Positions 8,762 through 16,189 of a DNA stretch of 64,000 nt are shown piece after piece. The notes below the pieces were generated by a model. That model saw only the letters and a program-made list of their open reading frames with translations. It did not search any database and was not told the origin of the DNA. Each line of letters starts with the position of its first letter. Position 1 is the first letter of the stretch. This stretch comes from Deltaproteobacteria bacterium (lineage in GTDB: Bacteria; Desulfobacterota; Binatia; Binatales; Binataceae), in NCBI GenBank assembly GCA_021831785.1, contig JAKBMB010000006.1, positions 145,559 to 209,558 on the forward strand, in the 5' to 3' direction. Both the position numbers and the translations under genes were made by a program.

Positions 8762-9598
8762 CTACCTACCTTTGAAGCCAGGCGCCTGGCGGGCAAAGAA
8801 GGCCGTGATGCCCTCGGCAAAGTCGGCGCTTTCGGCGCTGCGAGCCAGGCTTTCCAACTCGCGGTCCAGGTGGTGGTCCAAGCGATCGACGCCTGCGGCC
8901 TGGTTTATCAGCGCCTTGGCCGCCGCGTAAGCGTGGGTCGGTCCGGCGGCTAGCCGGCGCGCCATTGCCATCGTTTCCTCCTCGAACCGCGCGGCCGGAT
9001 AAACCGCATTCACCAGGCCCATCTCCAGCGCCCGTTTGGCGTCGAGCCGCGGATTGAGCAGCACCAGTTCCATCGCGCGTCTGAGTCCCACCAAGCGCGG
9101 CAGAAAGAACGTCGAGCTTTCCGCTCCCGTGAGCCCGGTCTTCGAGTACGCCCATTCAAAGCTCGCGCGCTCGGAGGCAACTACCAGGTCGCATGCCATC
9201 GCGAGGCCAAAGCCACCCGCCGCCGCAATCCCGTCGACCGCCGCAATGAAGGGCTTTGGCGCGCGCTTGATCTCCGAGATGGTGCTGTGGAGATACTCGA
9301 GAATCTGCCTGAAGGGCTCGCTGAACTCGCCGCCGGCGCTGTTTGCGCCCGCGGGCTTCAGATAGGACAGGTCCTCGGCGTCGCCGCCGGCCCTGACGTA
9401 CTTGAGATCGGCCCCGCTGCAGAACACCCCGTTTATCCCGCGCAATATCACTGCCCGAATCGCGCGGTCGCGCGCGTAGCCGAGGCCCGCTTTGCGCAAG
9501 TCGCGCGCGGTTGCGACATCGAGCGAATTGAAATGCTCGCCGCGAGCGATGGCGATGATTCCGACCGGCCCGTCGCGCTCAGCGTGAATGTGATTCAT
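8762..9598 (-). CDS. Enoyl-CoA hydratase/isomerase family protein inside the hyp cluster
   Basis: Crotonase-fold protein of 278 residues. The oxyanion-hole segments are visible as FCSGADL (59-65) and GIAAAGGFGL (123-132). In the catalytic loop the usual glycine-rich PxxGGT reads TGAESST, with Glu160 as a possible catalytic acid. Substrate cannot be read from sequence. The gene sits between hypE (28 bases away) and hypA (10 bases away) in the same direction, so it is probably co-transcribed with the hydrogenase maturation genes. Such a neighbour is not part of any known nickel-iron assembly pathway. Confidence 0.85.
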   Translation of the reverse strand: MNHIHAERDGPVGIIAIARGEHFNSLDVATARDLRKAGLGYARDRAIRAVILRGINGVFCSGADLKYVRAGGDAEDLSYLKPAGANSAGGEFSEPFRQILEYLHSTISEIKRAPKPFIAAVDGIAAAGGFGLAMACDLVVASERASFEWAYSKTGLTGAESSTFFLPRLVGLRRAMELVLLNPRLDAKRALEMGLVNAVYPAARFEEETMAMARRLAAGPTHAYAAAKALINQAAGVDRLDHHLDRELESLARSAESADFAEGITAFFARQAPGFKGR

Positions 9599-9626
9599 GG
9601 CCTCGTCCCATCCGGCAAATCGCCGG

Positions 9627-10667
9627 TCAACAGATTCGCGGCAGCGGCTCTCCTTCCGGTTCGTTGAGGAGACGGCGGCCGAAGCCGGTATCGAGGATCA
9701 CGATGCCGGGCCGCTCGGCGAGGCAGGTTCCGATGATGGCCGCGTCGGCGCCGAGCGGATGCCTTCGCAGCGCCGCGACCACCGCCTCGGCGGCCGCGGC
9801 GCGCACGCCGAGCACCGCTTTGCCCTCGTTGGCCGCGTGCAGCGGGTCGATGCCCAGCAACTCGCTTGCGGCGCGCACTTCCTGCCGGATGGGGATCGCG
9901 GCTTGGTCGATCACAATGCCCACGCCGCTTTTGTCCGCCATTTCGTGCAACGCGCTGGCCAATCCGCCGCGGGTCGGATCCTTCATTGCGGTCACCGCGT
10001 CGGGCGTGCATTCGAGCGCAGCGCGCACCAGGGAGTTAAGCGGGGCGACATCGGAGAGTAATTGCGTCTCGAGCCCCAGGTCGTGCCGGCAGGCCATCAC
10101 CGCGAGCCCGTGATCGCCGATAGTGCCGGTAACCACGATCCGGTCGCCCGGCTTAAGTCCTCGGTCAGTGACGACTTGGCGGACCAAGGCTACCCCCGCG
10201 GTATTGATGACGATCCCGTCGAGTTCCCCGCGGCCCATCACCTTGGTGTCGCCGGTGACGACCGAGGCGGCGGCCTGCCGGCACGCGGCGCGCATCGATT
10301 CCTGGATGCGCTCGAGGCCGCGGCGCGGGAAACCCTCCTCGAGGACAACCGCGCAAGTGAGCCCCAGCGGCTCGGTCGCTCCCATCATCGCCAGGTCGTT
10401 CACCGTCCCCGCGATCGCAAGCCGCCCGATGTCGCCGCCTGGAAAGAAGGGCGGCTGAATTACGTAGGAGTCGGTCGTGATGACCAGCCATCGGTCGCCA
10501 AGCTTTAGCGCCGCCCCGTCGTCCATGGCCGCGGGCCCGATCCCTTCGAAGGGTACTGAGTCGGCGTCCGTAAGGAAAACCTGGCGAATGAGGTCGCGCA
10601 TGGCGCGTCCGCCCGCGCCGTGCTTGAGCGCGATCCTGCCGTCCCTGGCCATTGCGCTGCCGCTCAT
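9627..10667 (-). CDS. hypE: Hydrogenase cyanide-ligand synthesis protein HypE
   Basis: PurM-like ATP-dependent dehydratase of 346 residues. It converts the thiocarboxamide on its C-terminal cysteine to thiocyanate, the source of the CN ligands of the NiFe site. The protein ends in the required PRIC. The N-terminal HGAGG and the MDDGAA and VTGDTKVM motifs are present. Its ATG overlaps the hypD stop by four bases. It works with HypF (carbamoyl donor) and hands CN to the HypC-HypD complex. Confidence 0.96.
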   Translation of the reverse strand: MSGSAMARDGRIALKHGAGGRAMRDLIRQVFLTDADSVPFEGIGPAAMDDGAALKLGDRWLVITTDSYVIQPPFFPGGDIGRLAIAGTVNDLAMMGATEPLGLTCAVVLEEGFPRRGLERIQESMRAACRQAAASVVTGDTKVMGRGELDGIVINTAGVALVRQVVTDRGLKPGDRIVVTGTIGDHGLAVMACRHDLGLETQLLSDVAPLNSLVRAALECTPDAVTAMKDPTRGGLASALHEMADKSGVGIVIDQAAIPIRQEVRAASELLGIDPLHAANEGKAVLGVRAAAAEAVVAALRRHPLGADAAIIGTCLAERPGIVILDTGFGRRLLNEPEGEPLPRIC

Positions 10668-11803
10668 TCGCGCGCTCCAAGGTCGAGATGGCCGCCGTAC
10701 TCGTGCCAGATTCGGCAGGTGCCCTCACTGCTCACCATGCAGGCGCCCACGGGATTCTCCGGAACGCATTGGCGGCCGAACAGCGGACAGGCATTGGGGC
10801 TTGCGACGCCGGCCATAATTTCGCCGCAGATGCAGCTCTGGGCGAGGCTTGGCGGTGCGAGGTCCCAAAGCCGTTCGAGGTCGATCCGAAAGCGTTTGCG
10901 CGCGTCGAGGTGCGCGTATTCGTCGCGCAGGCGCAGATTGCCGTTGGGAACATGAGCGATGCCGCGCCAACGTCCACCGGTGGGCTTGAACACACGCCAC
11001 AGCAGGCGCTGCGCGTTGCGGTTGCCCTCGCGCGTGACGCAGCGCGGATACATGTTGGCGACCTCGGCGCGCCGGTCCCGAATCAATTCGACCAGCCGAA
11101 CCAGCCCGGCCAGGATATCCAGCGGCTCGAATCCCGCCACGACCACGGGCATCTCGTGGCGCTGGACAAACCGCTCAAAGATGCCCCATCCCGTGACGGT
11201 CGCGGCGTGGCCCGCGGCGAGGAATCCCTCGACGCGTGTCTCGGGCATCTCGGCCACGATTTCCATCACCGGCGGGATGTACTTGTGCGCCGACAGGACC
11301 GAGAAGTTCACCGGCGGACCGGCCTCGATCACCGCCGCGGTCGCGATCGCGGTGGTCTCGAAGCCGCTGGCGAAGAACACGCACTGCTCATCGGACTCGC
11401 GAGCGATTCGGACCGCCTGGGCCACGCTGTAGACGACGTCCACGCTCGCGCCCTCGGCTTTGGCGTCAGCGAGCGATTTCGCGCTGCCCGCCACCCTCAG
11501 CATGTCGCCGTAGGTGAGGATGCGCGGTCCCTGCTGGGCCAGCGCCACCGCCTCATCGACCTCCGGCATATCGGTCACGCACACCGGGCATCCCGGTCCC
11601 ATGATCACATCGAGCTCGCGCGGGAAGACGGCGCGCAGGCCGTATTTGGCGATCGCCTGCTCGTGGCTCCCGCACACGTGCATCACTGAGACGGGCGCCC
11701 GCCCGATTTCGCGCACCAGCCGCGTCAACAGCGCGGTCATCAACCGCGCCGTGGCCGGGTCCCGGAAGCGCAAGGCGCCGGCGAGTAGGTCCTGATCAGC
11801 CAC
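10664..11803 (-). CDS. hypD: Hydrogenase Fe(CN)2CO assembly protein HypD
   Basis: Iron-sulfur scaffold on which the Fe(CN)2CO unit is built with HypC. Conserved motifs include MHVCGSHE (Cys44), GPGCPVC (Cys72, Cys75) and the C-terminal cluster cysteines in CICGEIMAG, CPLFGRQC, GACM and EGTC. The start used is the GTG at 11803, giving 379 residues and the usual short lead before FRDP; it overlaps hypC by eight bases. An ATG at 11842 would add 13 residues and overlap hypC by 47 bases, which is less likely. Confidence 0.95.
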   Translation of the reverse strand: MADQDLLAGALRFRDPATARLMTALLTRLVREIGRAPVSVMHVCGSHEQAIAKYGLRAVFPRELDVIMGPGCPVCVTDMPEVDEAVALAQQGPRILTYGDMLRVAGSAKSLADAKAEGASVDVVYSVAQAVRIARESDEQCVFFASGFETTAIATAAVIEAGPPVNFSVLSAHKYIPPVMEIVAEMPETRVEGFLAAGHAATVTGWGIFERFVQRHEMPVVVAGFEPLDILAGLVRLVELIRDRRAEVANMYPRCVTREGNRNAQRLLWRVFKPTGGRWRGIAHVPNGNLRLRDEYAHLDARKRFRIDLERLWDLAPPSLAQSCICGEIMAGVASPNACPLFGRQCVPENPVGACMVSSEGTCRIWHEYGGHLDLGARE

Positions 11804-12086
11804 GTTTTCTGCCCTCGGCGGCCTCAATCTCACTGCGCACATCGGCCGCCATCAGGTCGTCTTCCTCGCCGGCCTTAAGCAACTCCTCATACAAGGCCAG
11901 CGTCTGATCGACCTCGCCCGGCGGGATGCGGCGAATCGCGAAGCCGACGTGGTTCATGATGTAGTCGCCGGGTGCGACCGGCTCGTCGACCACATCGAGT
12001 CTGACCTCCCTGCATACGCCGAAGAAATCGACCGTTGCCAGCGATCCTTCGACCGACACTACCTTACCTGGAACGCCGAGACACAT
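11796..12086 (-). CDS. hypC: Hydrogenase assembly chaperone HypC
   Basis: Small chaperone of 96 residues starting with the invariant MCLGVPGKV. Cys2 binds the iron complex and contacts the large-subunit precursor. The C-terminal ~20 residues (after EELLKAGEED) are longer and more charged than in the shortest family members. It lies five bases after hypF and overlaps hypD. Confidence 0.95.
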   Translation of the reverse strand: MCLGVPGKVVSVEGSLATVDFFGVCREVRLDVVDEPVAPGDYIMNHVGFAIRRIPPGEVDQTLALYEELLKAGEEDDLMAADVRSEIEAAEGRKRG

Positions 12087-12091
12087 CGCGG

Positions 12092-14410
12092 TCAGCCTCC
12101 GGGCGACCGGCGCGTCTGCGCGGCCGCCACCATCGCCTGTCCAAGCGCGATGCCGCCGTCACCGGGCGGCACCTGCCCGTGCGTGTAAAGCTCGAAATCG
12201 GCGCCGAGCAGGCTCTGCACGCCGTGGGTGAGCAGCTCGTTCTGGAAGCATCCGCCGGTCAAGACCACCGGCAACCGCCCCCGAAGCTCGGCAGCGGCCT
12301 GAACGACCGCCGCGGTTGCCTCCGCCAGCGTGCGGTGAAAACGCGCCGCGATGACGGCGGGCTCGCGCCCGGCGAGTAGGTCGGCCACCGTTTCCCGCAC
12401 TGCTACCCGCAAGTCGATTTGCCATGGCGCGCAGGTTCGGTCAATGGCGTAGCCATAGCGCCCGCGCTCCTCGCCGCTTGGCGCGAACTCAAGCATCGTT
12501 GCTATCTGCCCTTCGTAGTGGGACTCGGGCCTGGCGAAAGCCATGGCGCCAATCGCGTCGAAGTAGCGGCCGACGCCGTGCGCGAGCGGGCTGTTAAAGC
12601 GACCGGCGATCATGCGGCGCACGACCGTGACCGACTGCGGCGGGAGCTGGCGAAATAGCGCCAGCCTCTCCAGGGGCGCTCGGTCGTCAAACGCGTCGAC
12701 AAGAGCGGCGAGTGCCACGCGCCATACCTGGCGAATCGCCGTATCGCCGCCCGGGAGCGCGAGCGGGCGAAAGGTCGCGATCCGCTCGAAGCTTTCATAA
12801 TTGGCGAGCAGCAGCTCGCCACCCCATGCCGCGCCGTCAAGGCCATAGCCGGTGCCATCATACGCCAGGCCCAGCACCGGCCCTTCGAGCCCGTGCTCCG
12901 CCATGGCGCTGGCGACATGCGCATGATGGTGCTGGACGCCGACACGCAAGACGCCGCGCCGCGCCATCGCGTAGCGCGTCGAGAGGTAGTCAGGATGCAG
13001 GTCATGGGCCACGACTTCCGGCTGCACGCCGAGGAAGTGTTCCATCCGCGCAATTTGCTCCGCGAGCGACAGGTAGGCTTCCGCGTTGTCAAGGTCCCCC
13101 ACATGAGGGCCGAGATAGGCCTCCTCCCCCACGCCCAGGCAAAACGTGTTCTTAAGCTGCGCGCCGCAAGCCAGCACGGGATGGGGAAAGGCGGGCTTGA
13201 CCCCAAGCGGCCGCGGGACGTACCCGCGCGAGCGTCTCAACACGACCGGACGGCCGACAAGCGACCGCGCAATCGAGTCCTCGCACCGCGTGACAATCTC
13301 GCGGTCGTGCATCAAAAAGGCGTCGGCGATGCCGCTCAGCCGCCGGCGCGCCTCCTCGTTGCGATAAGCGATGGGTTCCTCGCTTAAATTGCCCGAGGTC
13401 ATCACGAGCGGCCTTGCGCATTCGGCCATAAGCAGGTGGTGCAGGGCGGTATAGGGAAACATCAGCCCGACCATCGGACAGTCCGGCGCGACCCCGTCGG
13501 CGAGGCCGGAGGCGACGCGCCGGCGCGCAAGTACTATCGGACGCGCCGCCGATATCAGCAAGTTGCGCTGGCAGCGGTCAAGGACGCCAAGACGCTCGGC
13601 GCCCACAAGGTCCCCGATCATGACGGCAAACGGCTTGCGTTCGCGCCGTTTGCGTCGGCGAAGCCTTGTCACGGCGAAATCGGACGTCGCGTCGCAGGCT
13701 AGATGGAATCCGCCCAGTCCCTTGATAGCGACGATTAAGCCCGCATCGATGGCCCGCGCGGCGCTCCCAATGGCATCGCCGCGCGGCTCGTTGCCGACGG
13801 CATCAAGGAATCGAAGCTTCGGACCGCACGCCGGGCAGGCGTTGGCTTCGGCGTGAAAGCGCCGGTCCGCGACCGTTTCGTATTCGGCCCGGCACTGCGC
13901 GCACAGATTAAACGGCGCCATGCTGGTCGTCCAGCGGTCGTACGGTACGGCGCGCGCGATAGTGAGCCGAGGTCCGCAGTTGGTGCAGTTGATGAAGGCA
14001 TAATGATAGCGGCGGTTGCGCGGATCCAACACCTCGGCGAGGCATTCGGGGCAGGTCGCGATGTCGGGCGGAATCGAGGCGCGTCGCGTGGCCGTGGCCT
14101 GGCTCGGAGCGATTTCAAACGCCGCGGGAGCCGGTCCTGAAACCGGCTCCCATTCAAGCGCTGTTATCCGCGCCGCCGGCGGAGGCTCCGCCTCGAGCCG
14201 CGCGAGGAAGCCCTTAAGGGCGGGAGCGGAGCCGAATGCTTCGATGGTGACCCCGCAGGCGTCGTTGCGCACGGAGCCTGCGATCCCATGTTCGTGGGCG
14301 AGGCGGAAAACCCAGGGACGGAAACCCACGCCCTGCACGGTTCCCCGGATGCGGATCTCGCGTCCGGCATCGGCGGTCCCGCGCAGGCGATCTCGATCAC
14401 GCGAGCTCAT
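12092..14410 (-). CDS. hypF: Carbamoyltransferase HypF
   Basis: Full-length HypF of 772 residues. It makes carbamoyl-AMP and transfers the carbamoyl group to the HypE cysteine. Domains in order: acylphosphatase-like (about 18-105, with RIRGTVQGVGFRPWV), two zinc-finger motifs (CPEC...CTNC and CAQC...CPAC, about 118-200), YrdC-like domain (about 210-390) and Kae1-like carbamoyltransferase domain carrying VQHHHAH. It starts three bases after the cytochrome c stop and is followed by hypC after five bases. Confidence 0.96.
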   Translation of the reverse strand: MSSRDRDRLRGTADAGREIRIRGTVQGVGFRPWVFRLAHEHGIAGSVRNDACGVTIEAFGSAPALKGFLARLEAEPPPAARITALEWEPVSGPAPAAFEIAPSQATATRRASIPPDIATCPECLAEVLDPRNRRYHYAFINCTNCGPRLTIARAVPYDRWTTSMAPFNLCAQCRAEYETVADRRFHAEANACPACGPKLRFLDAVGNEPRGDAIGSAARAIDAGLIVAIKGLGGFHLACDATSDFAVTRLRRRKRRERKPFAVMIGDLVGAERLGVLDRCQRNLLISAARPIVLARRRVASGLADGVAPDCPMVGLMFPYTALHHLLMAECARPLVMTSGNLSEEPIAYRNEEARRRLSGIADAFLMHDREIVTRCEDSIARSLVGRPVVLRRSRGYVPRPLGVKPAFPHPVLACGAQLKNTFCLGVGEEAYLGPHVGDLDNAEAYLSLAEQIARMEHFLGVQPEVVAHDLHPDYLSTRYAMARRGVLRVGVQHHHAHVASAMAEHGLEGPVLGLAYDGTGYGLDGAAWGGELLLANYESFERIATFRPLALPGGDTAIRQVWRVALAALVDAFDDRAPLERLALFRQLPPQSVTVVRRMIAGRFNSPLAHGVGRYFDAIGAMAFARPESHYEGQIATMLEFAPSGEERGRYGYAIDRTCAPWQIDLRVAVRETVADLLAGREPAVIAARFHRTLAEATAAVVQAAAELRGRLPVVLTGGCFQNELLTHGVQSLLGADFELYTHGQVPPGDGGIALGQAMVAAAQTRRSPGG

Positions 14411-14413
14411 AAG

Positions 14414-14815
14414 CTACTTCCGTCCAACCGAAAGGACGTACGCCGCCAAGTCCCACGTCTGCTCTTCGGTCAGGGTTGTCCACGCCGGCATGGCCGTTCC
14501 CGCTACGCCCTGGCGAATGGCGAAAAAGACGCGCCGCGGCGAAGTCGCCGCGCGCCAGTCCGGATTGGTAAAGTCTCGCGGCGCAGGCTCGATCCCTTCG
14601 CTGCGCATTCCATGACCATCGGCCCGCGTCCCGTGACAGATCGCGCAGCGCTCGAGGAACAAAGCGCGGCCTCGTCGGCGCGCCGCCGCCGAGGCCAGCA
14701 GACCCTCGGGCATGCACAGGGCGCGGTAATGGCGCGGCAGATCAGCATCCCGGCCTCGACATCCCGAAAGCAGCACCCACGCCGCCAAAGCGGCCCACGC
14801 GAGGCGCCTTTTCAT
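14414..14815 (-). CDS. Lipoprotein c-type cytochrome in hydrogenase operon
   Basis: Monoheme cytochrome c of 133 residues. A signal peptide with lipobox LLSGC (Cys19) predicts a lipid-anchored, periplasm-facing protein. The heme motif is CAICH, and GTAMPAW near the C-terminus supplies the likely axial methionine. It would take electrons from the group 1 hydrogenase or its cytochrome b, or connect quinol to a terminal acceptor. Its first 74 bases overlap the end of the protease gene in another frame. This is not a standard component of hya/hup operons; role inferred from position. Confidence 0.85.
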   Translation of the reverse strand: MKRRLAWAALAAWVLLSGCRGRDADLPRHYRALCMPEGLLASAAARRRGRALFLERCAICHGTRADGHGMRSEGIEPAPRDFTNPDWRAATSPRRVFFAIRQGVAGTAMPAWTTLTEEQTWDLAAYVLSVGRK

Positions 14816-15311
14816 GTTTCGGCCTCTGGGAAAATTCGTGTCCGAGAGCGCCCGCTTCAGCCGCAATTCGCCGCGTCAGCGCGCGCAGCCGCCGCTCGAT
14901 CTGGGGTGACAAGCCCACGCCTAGATCGATGCTTTTCGGGACCAGCCCGACAAGCACCAATTTGGCGGGCGACCATCCCAAAAGCGCCGCTCCGTCCAAA
15001 AGGTCGGCGACTCCCACTTGGTGCGGTGACAGCCGCGTGCGAGCGGCCGAGCGCACCTCATCGTCCTCCAGGCGCACGAGCGAGCCGGGCCGGCATCCGG
15101 GGCGCCGCACCGCGTCGACCATCAAGACACGCTCCGCGTCCATCACCAGCGGCAGAAGAGAGAGACCGAGCGTGCCGCCGTCAACGACCTCGACGCCGGC
15201 GGGAGTTACGTAGCTCTGCTTCAGGAGATCGACCGCCAACACGCCGAGCCCATCATCGCCGCAAAGGACGTTGCCAAGCCCAAGAATTAGAAGCTCAACG
15301 TACTCAGCCAT
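14742..15311 (-). CDS. hupD: [NiFe] hydrogenase maturation protease (HyaD/HybD/HupD family)
   Basis: Endopeptidase of 189 residues that removes the C-terminal peptide of the large subunit after nickel insertion. GLGNVLCGDDGLG forms the N-terminal motif. Asp20, Asp66 and His97 match the nickel-sensing Glu16/Asp62/His93 of HybD at a constant offset of four, with Glu replaced by Asp. The C-terminal ~25 residues exceed the family length and are read from DNA that also encodes the cytochrome c signal peptide. It serves the large subunit at 16186, which still carries a 15-residue tail. Confidence 0.93.
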   Translation of the reverse strand: MAEYVELLILGLGNVLCGDDGLGVLAVDLLKQSYVTPAGVEVVDGGTLGLSLLPLVMDAERVLMVDAVRRPGCRPGSLVRLEDDEVRSAARTRLSPHQVGVADLLDGAALLGWSPAKLVLVGLVPKSIDLGVGLSPQIERRLRALTRRIAAEAGALGHEFSQRPKHEKAPRVGRFGGVGAAFGMSRPGC

Positions 15312-15453
15312 TGCGCGCCTCCGCGAGCGTCTCGGGACCGACGAACTTACTCTCCGGGAAGACCGATTCCACGTCTCCATGCGGCGTACCAACTTTTGAG
15401 CGGCCGTCATCTATCCACGTCTTTGCCCCAGGCCGGATTACCAAGCTCGGCAC
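15304..15453 (-). CDS. Possible 49-residue small ORF between cytochrome b and protease
   Basis: A short frame beginning at GTG 15453 fills most of the 158-base space between the cytochrome b and protease genes. Its stop overlaps the protease ATG by eight bases (ATGGCTGA), the same coupling style as other junctions here. The C-terminal part contains segments such as DDGRSKVGTPHGDVESVFP and ends GPETLAEARNG, not low-complexity noise. No clear ribosome-binding site precedes the GTG, and I recognise no family. It could equally be spacer sequence. Confidence 0.3.
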   Translation of the reverse strand: MPSLVIRPGAKTWIDDGRSKVGTPHGDVESVFPESKFVGPETLAEARNG

Positions 15454-15469
15454 TAGGGGCGCCGTCGGC

Positions 15470-16189
15470 TCAGCGGCCGTCAGCAGCCTGGACCAACTCG
15501 CGCCGGACGAGCTTGCGCCCGGTGAACATCGAGTCGATAAGATGGTTGCGCTCGACCGTGGAGACCATGATCCTGGTGCATACATGATACGGTATGAAAG
15601 CGAGTATCAGCCACATGCAAACGTGATGGATCCAGCGCACCGTCTCCAGGCCCCCGAAATACGGAACCAGGAGGGCGAACGGACGCATGACTGAATCGTA
15701 CGCGGCGCTAACTCCGTAAAGCGCAAGGCCGGTAGTAGCGATCAACGCTTCCAGCAGGAAGAGAAGCACATAGGTCACGCCGGTCAGCGCGTCCACGCCT
15801 ACTACTTCCGGCGGCCAGCGGCGCAGGAAGAGATAAAATTTCAGCGTCTCAAGAAGGTTACGCAGCCGTTCTCTACAGACCGGGACGAATTGGTCCCAGC
15901 GCGCATACTCGTTGCCGACGAACATCCAGGCAATCCGAGCGAGCAACGCAAGGTCGAATACGATAGCCGTATACCAGTGAATCACTCTCACCCACCCGGT
16001 CACAAAGTGGTTGGTTGCGGAGCCGGCGACGGCGACAAAGGGATGGCTGATGTAAAGGCCGGTGATGACCAGAATCGTGACCGACAGTACAATCAGCCAG
16101 TGGGTGACGCGAACCGGAAGCTCCCACACATAAACCTGAACCGCCTGCGCCTGTGCGCCAACGGCTGCGGCGCTGCTCTGGTTGCTCAT
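15470..16189 (-). CDS. hupC: [NiFe] hydrogenase cytochrome b subunit (HupC/HyaC type)
   Basis: Integral membrane diheme cytochrome b of 239 residues with four predicted transmembrane segments. Histidines likely to bind heme sit in VRVTHWLIVLS, VRVIHWYT, RWIHHVCMW and PYHVCTRI. It anchors the hydrogenase and passes electrons from its small subunit to quinone. Its ATG overlaps the large-subunit stop (ATGA). The size and order small-large-cytochrome b are those of group 1 membrane-bound uptake hydrogenases. Confidence 0.94.
   Translation of the reverse strand: MSNQSSAAAVGAQAQAVQVYVWELPVRVTHWLIVLSVTILVITGLYISHPFVAVAGSATNHFVTGWVRVIHWYTAIVFDLALLARIAWMFVGNEYARWDQFVPVCRERLRNLLETLKFYLFLRRWPPEVVGVDALTGVTYVLLFLLEALIATTGLALYGVSAAYDSVMRPFALLVPYFGGLETVRWIHHVCMWLILAFIPYHVCTRIMVSTVERNHLIDSMFTGRKLVRRELVQAADGR

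Noticed and set aside
14288..15694. Long open frame (468 codons) on the + strand
   Set aside because: Runs across four - strand genes and is rich in Arg/Ala/Pro, as expected for a shadow frame.
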